A DNA stretch of 64,000 nt from NCBI RefSeq assembly GCF_019925205.1, contig NC_083562.1, positions 14,260,001-14,324,000 of the forward strand, read 5' to 3'. Positions 61,301 to 64,000 of the stretch are shown here, in pieces. The position numbers were made by a program, and so were the translations under genes. The DNA is from Metopolophium dirhodum. Its lineage: Eukaryota; Arthropoda; Insecta; Hemiptera; Aphididae. The first letter of the stretch is position 1, and the number at the start of each line of letters is the position of its first letter. Under the pieces are notes generated by a model, which saw only the letters and a program-made list of their open reading frames with translations, had not been told where the DNA came from and did not search any database.

Positions 61301-63701
61301 GATTTGATACAAATTTGTTTCATATTACATGCAATTAAAATCTAAAAATGTATGTTGCATATTATTGCATGTTTATTAACTATAGATATTATGAGAACAC
61401 AATACACAAAGAATAAGTTTTTTTAATTCGAAAGAATGTTTAATTCTAAGAAAAATGGTATATGCTTAACGTTTGTAATTCACATTATTAAATGAGTTAT
61501 GAGGAATTAAATTAAGACTTGTGACGTCTTAAAATTTGCTCGCTTCACACAATAATTTAATTACCTTTAAAGTATATTTAAAATTATTGTTGTAGGTATA
61601 TGAAGTGTTTATATGCACCAAAGACAATAGTGAGACCAGAATTTGTCTAAAGTGTTTAGTATTTTTTAAATATTTAAATTGTATAAAAGTAATTTTTATT
61701 ATTTACGCCTCTGTAACCACAGCAGTTACTTATCAGAATACGACATGATACTGTTGCCTGTTGGCCATTATCTCTTTCAGTATTTTTAATATTTAAAAAA
61801 AAACTTGATGTTTTATTAAAAGTACAAAAATGCACACATTTCTACGTAAATCATACATTAAAACATTTTTTTGGTGGGTAAATAATTTTTTTGAGTGAGC
61901 AACTTTTACATTTGCAAGATAGGCAATTTTATCGAGCTCGGGCCCAATGATGTTACACGGCCATTTTAAATATTCTAATATTTCCTTAAATACATTTTTT
62001 TTTTCATTGAATTTTGACAAAATTGTTTTTATTAGTTCTAATAATTACAATAATTTAATATTTAATAATAATTTGAAGAGGACATTTAGTGTTGTGTGCT
62101 CTTTTAATGAGTATTTTGTTCATAAATCAAAATAAAAACATAAATTTAAAATAAAGATAATTGACTATATTTTGAATTATATTAAATATATAATTGTTAT
62201 ATTGACTTTTAATATTTAAAATATAATCAAAATTGAAAATATTTGTTTTCATAATAATAAAAAAAATAATGCATGATATTTTAACATGCTTGTACTTTTA
62301 AACGTTTTAAATAATTATGATTTTTTTAAATCTTACTCTCATATAAACTTATACAGTAGTCACTCAATAATTTGAAAAACTCCATAAATCGAACTAAACG
62401 CTGAGTCTCCTGAGAAAACCTCTATTATTAGAAGAAAATACATGTATTCCAGTCCCTTCGATAATTCAAAATGTTTGTTGGGTGGACACATTATAATTCA
62501 AATTTTTTTCCACAAACCTCTATAATTTGAATTTCCATAACGCGATTATAATATTTAAGTTCATAATATGTATGTACATATAAAGATTATGTACAATCTA
62601 TTTGACGTACTCGTAATGAAACTAAAAACGACGGTGGTTAAATATTATCGTAGTTTATACATGTTATCGTACCTTACCTACCTTATCTAAATTTTAATAT
62701 GTATGTATAATAAATAAATGTAGTATACACATACAATTTTTCACCCCTCTTTAATTTGAATTAATTTGTTTTCCCTCGATTAATTACAAGTTTAGACTTA
62801 TCATTGTTTTTTAGCGCATAAAGTTCTGAGCTCTGGTTATAACAGTATAATTATTATATACCATAAAAATTAAATATGTATAACCACTATCAAGTTAAAA
62901 TATCTTAAAGTATAACTAACTGTAGAAACTTAACTTACAAACTAGTTAGTAGATGATAATTAATATATTTGTTAAATTAATATAGATAGATATATATTAC
63001 TATTAAGACCAGTTTATTTTTAGACACAAATGTTAATATAATGAATTATTTATTGACAATCTAGCCTAAACTTAAAGTATAACATTTTTGGTATTTTAAT
63101 AAATCATTAATATTCTCAAATTCATCAATTTGTTGATATTTTGTTCTTGTTAAGTATCGGTATAATTTATAAATATAATCAGTGGCGGTACTTTGAACTG
63201 AATTTCAGGGGGTGGGTGGTCCTCTTGTTAGTACGCCACTGAATACAATGTTGGTGTCTTAAGTTTATAAATAACACTAACGTTAATAAATTAACTATCT
63301 TAATTTGTATTTAAAAATCACAGTTATTATACTATAAAATAATATGTATATTTAATGAAGAGAGGTAATTTATATTTATTTATTTGGTAGGAAGTCATAA
63401 AGGAATAAATGGAATGTTGACAAATGATAGTTTAAAATCTAACCCCAATTTATCAATACCATTAAATGTTAATGTAGAGAACAAGGTAAGTTTATTTTTT
63501 ATGCCTTATAATTGAATTATATATTTATACTTTATAATTGGTTATAATCATTTCATTAGTTTGATCAATATGAAGACTTAAAAATATTAACCATGCCTGG
63601 ATTTGACAAAATGGGGGCTTATCAGACTGTTGATTCAACTGACCGAGAAGATGAATCAAATTCACAGTGTCAAAGTCTAGATGACACTAATAATGTAAAA
63701 G
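58306..63701 (+). CDS. Tak1: TAK1 (MAP3K7) serine/threonine kinase, 3' end beyond the window
   Basis: Nine coding exons: 58306-58383, 58465-58690, 58931-59048, 59126-59268, 59330-59516, 60252-60379, 60441-60515, 63391-63485, 63560-63701; splice phases agree throughout and the last ends mid-codon at a GTATG donor, so the gene continues. They encode 397 residues. EEIDYDEIE precedes the kinase domain as in other TAK1 proteins. The kinase motifs are GKGSFG (29-34), catalytic Lys49, HRDLKPPN with Asp142, DFG at 161-163, and the activation loop Thr170, Thr173 and Ser178 equivalent to human Thr184, Thr187 and Ser192, followed by SAAWMAPE. TAK1 acts downstream of IMD/TNF-type receptors through IKK and JNK. 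Aphids are reported to lack much of the IMD pathway, so JNK signalling is a likely role. The TAB-binding C-terminus is not in the window. Confidence 0.96.
60516..63390 (+). other. Large TAK1 intron without further genes
   Basis: This 2.9 kb intron has correct GTATG and TTGGTAG splice ends. It contains the 62-bp hAT miniature element and a weak TTAAGAGGAC-family-like motif near 62077. The short ORFs in it do not look coding. Confidence 0.7.
63180..63241. mobile_element. 62-bp miniature hAT-type element
   Basis: Ends CAGTGGCGGTACT and (other strand) CAGTGGCGTACTAA. The flanks AATATAAT (63172-63179) and AATACAAT (63242-63249) match at 7 of 8 positions. It lies in the large TAK1 intron 60516-63390. 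A similar single end, CAGTGGCGTAACTGGG on the minus strand, is seen at about 3980-3995. Confidence 0.8.
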
Positions 63702-64000
63702 GTATGTTTCTCCAAAATTATTATTTTCAAGTTTTTTACAAATACTTAAAATAATATAGATTTCCATTTTCTTTTTCTTTTTTATTTACATGGTTTATAA
63801 TAGTTTATCTAATTTTGAGATGTTTATGAAGACCAGCTTTTGTGTGTTGTCCAGGTTGATCACCAGAGGAGGGGGGGGGGGTGAATTGGCCCCCTCAATT
63901 TTATTTTTAATATTATGGCGTTTAATTGCCCCGAATCCTGGATGTATATTATAGGTACTCTGTATAATAAACAATCGTAAATCGTAATTAAACTCCATGA

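Noticed and set aside
1..64000. tRNA, rRNA, CRISPR arrays, bacterial operons
   Set aside because: No tRNA-like cloverleaf, rRNA or CRISPR repeat pattern was seen; the window is clearly nuclear insect-like DNA.

Overview
The window is about 70% A+T and carries intron-rich eukaryotic genes separated by long AT-rich, transposon-littered DNA. Short 12-terminal-repeat transposons, frequent GTAGGTACCTA-type motifs, CpG-rich promoter patches and the protein sequences all suggest an insect, most likely an aphid. That assignment is inference from sequence character, not from a search.

Five protein-coding genes can be read directly. (1) A Tis11/tristetraprolin-type CCCH zinc-finger gene lies on the minus strand, with a 14-codon first coding exon (18621-18662), a 5.9 kb intron and a main exon (12015-12728). 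Its promoter side is a CpG-rich block at about 18.9-19.6 kb, and a long AT-rich 3' flank runs to about 10.05 kb. (2) ARMC2, an armadillo-repeat axonemal protein, lies on the minus strand in 12 exons (36782-44461). (3) Symplekin, the mRNA 3'-processing scaffold, lies on the minus strand in 17 exons (44863-57659). It sits just upstream of ARMC2 in the same orientation. (4) TAK1/MAP3K7 is on the plus strand from 58306, head-to-head with symplekin, and runs off the right edge after nine coding exons that include the whole kinase domain. (5) A one-exon GATAD1-like gene without a GATA finger sits inside a symplekin intron on the same strand. A small intronless plus-strand ORF with a possible winged-helix fold sits inside an ARMC2 intron on the opposite strand.

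The left 10 kb and the interval 19.6-36 kb contain no recognisable gene. They do hold several isolated exon-like stretches with good acceptors, stops and sometimes poly(A) signals, which may be pieces of unrecognised genes made of small exons. The best is a minus-strand terminal exon at 30925-31074.

The right half is rich in non-autonomous DNA transposons whose ends can be read exactly. Three have perfect 8-bp target duplications (41683-41826, 48429-48593, 50445-50999) and one has a 7/8 match (63180-63241). There is also a family of foldback elements with long arms and TTAAGAGGAC-like ends, best seen at 55411-55835 within symplekin. A 132-bp exact-length tandem duplication lies in the last symplekin intron.
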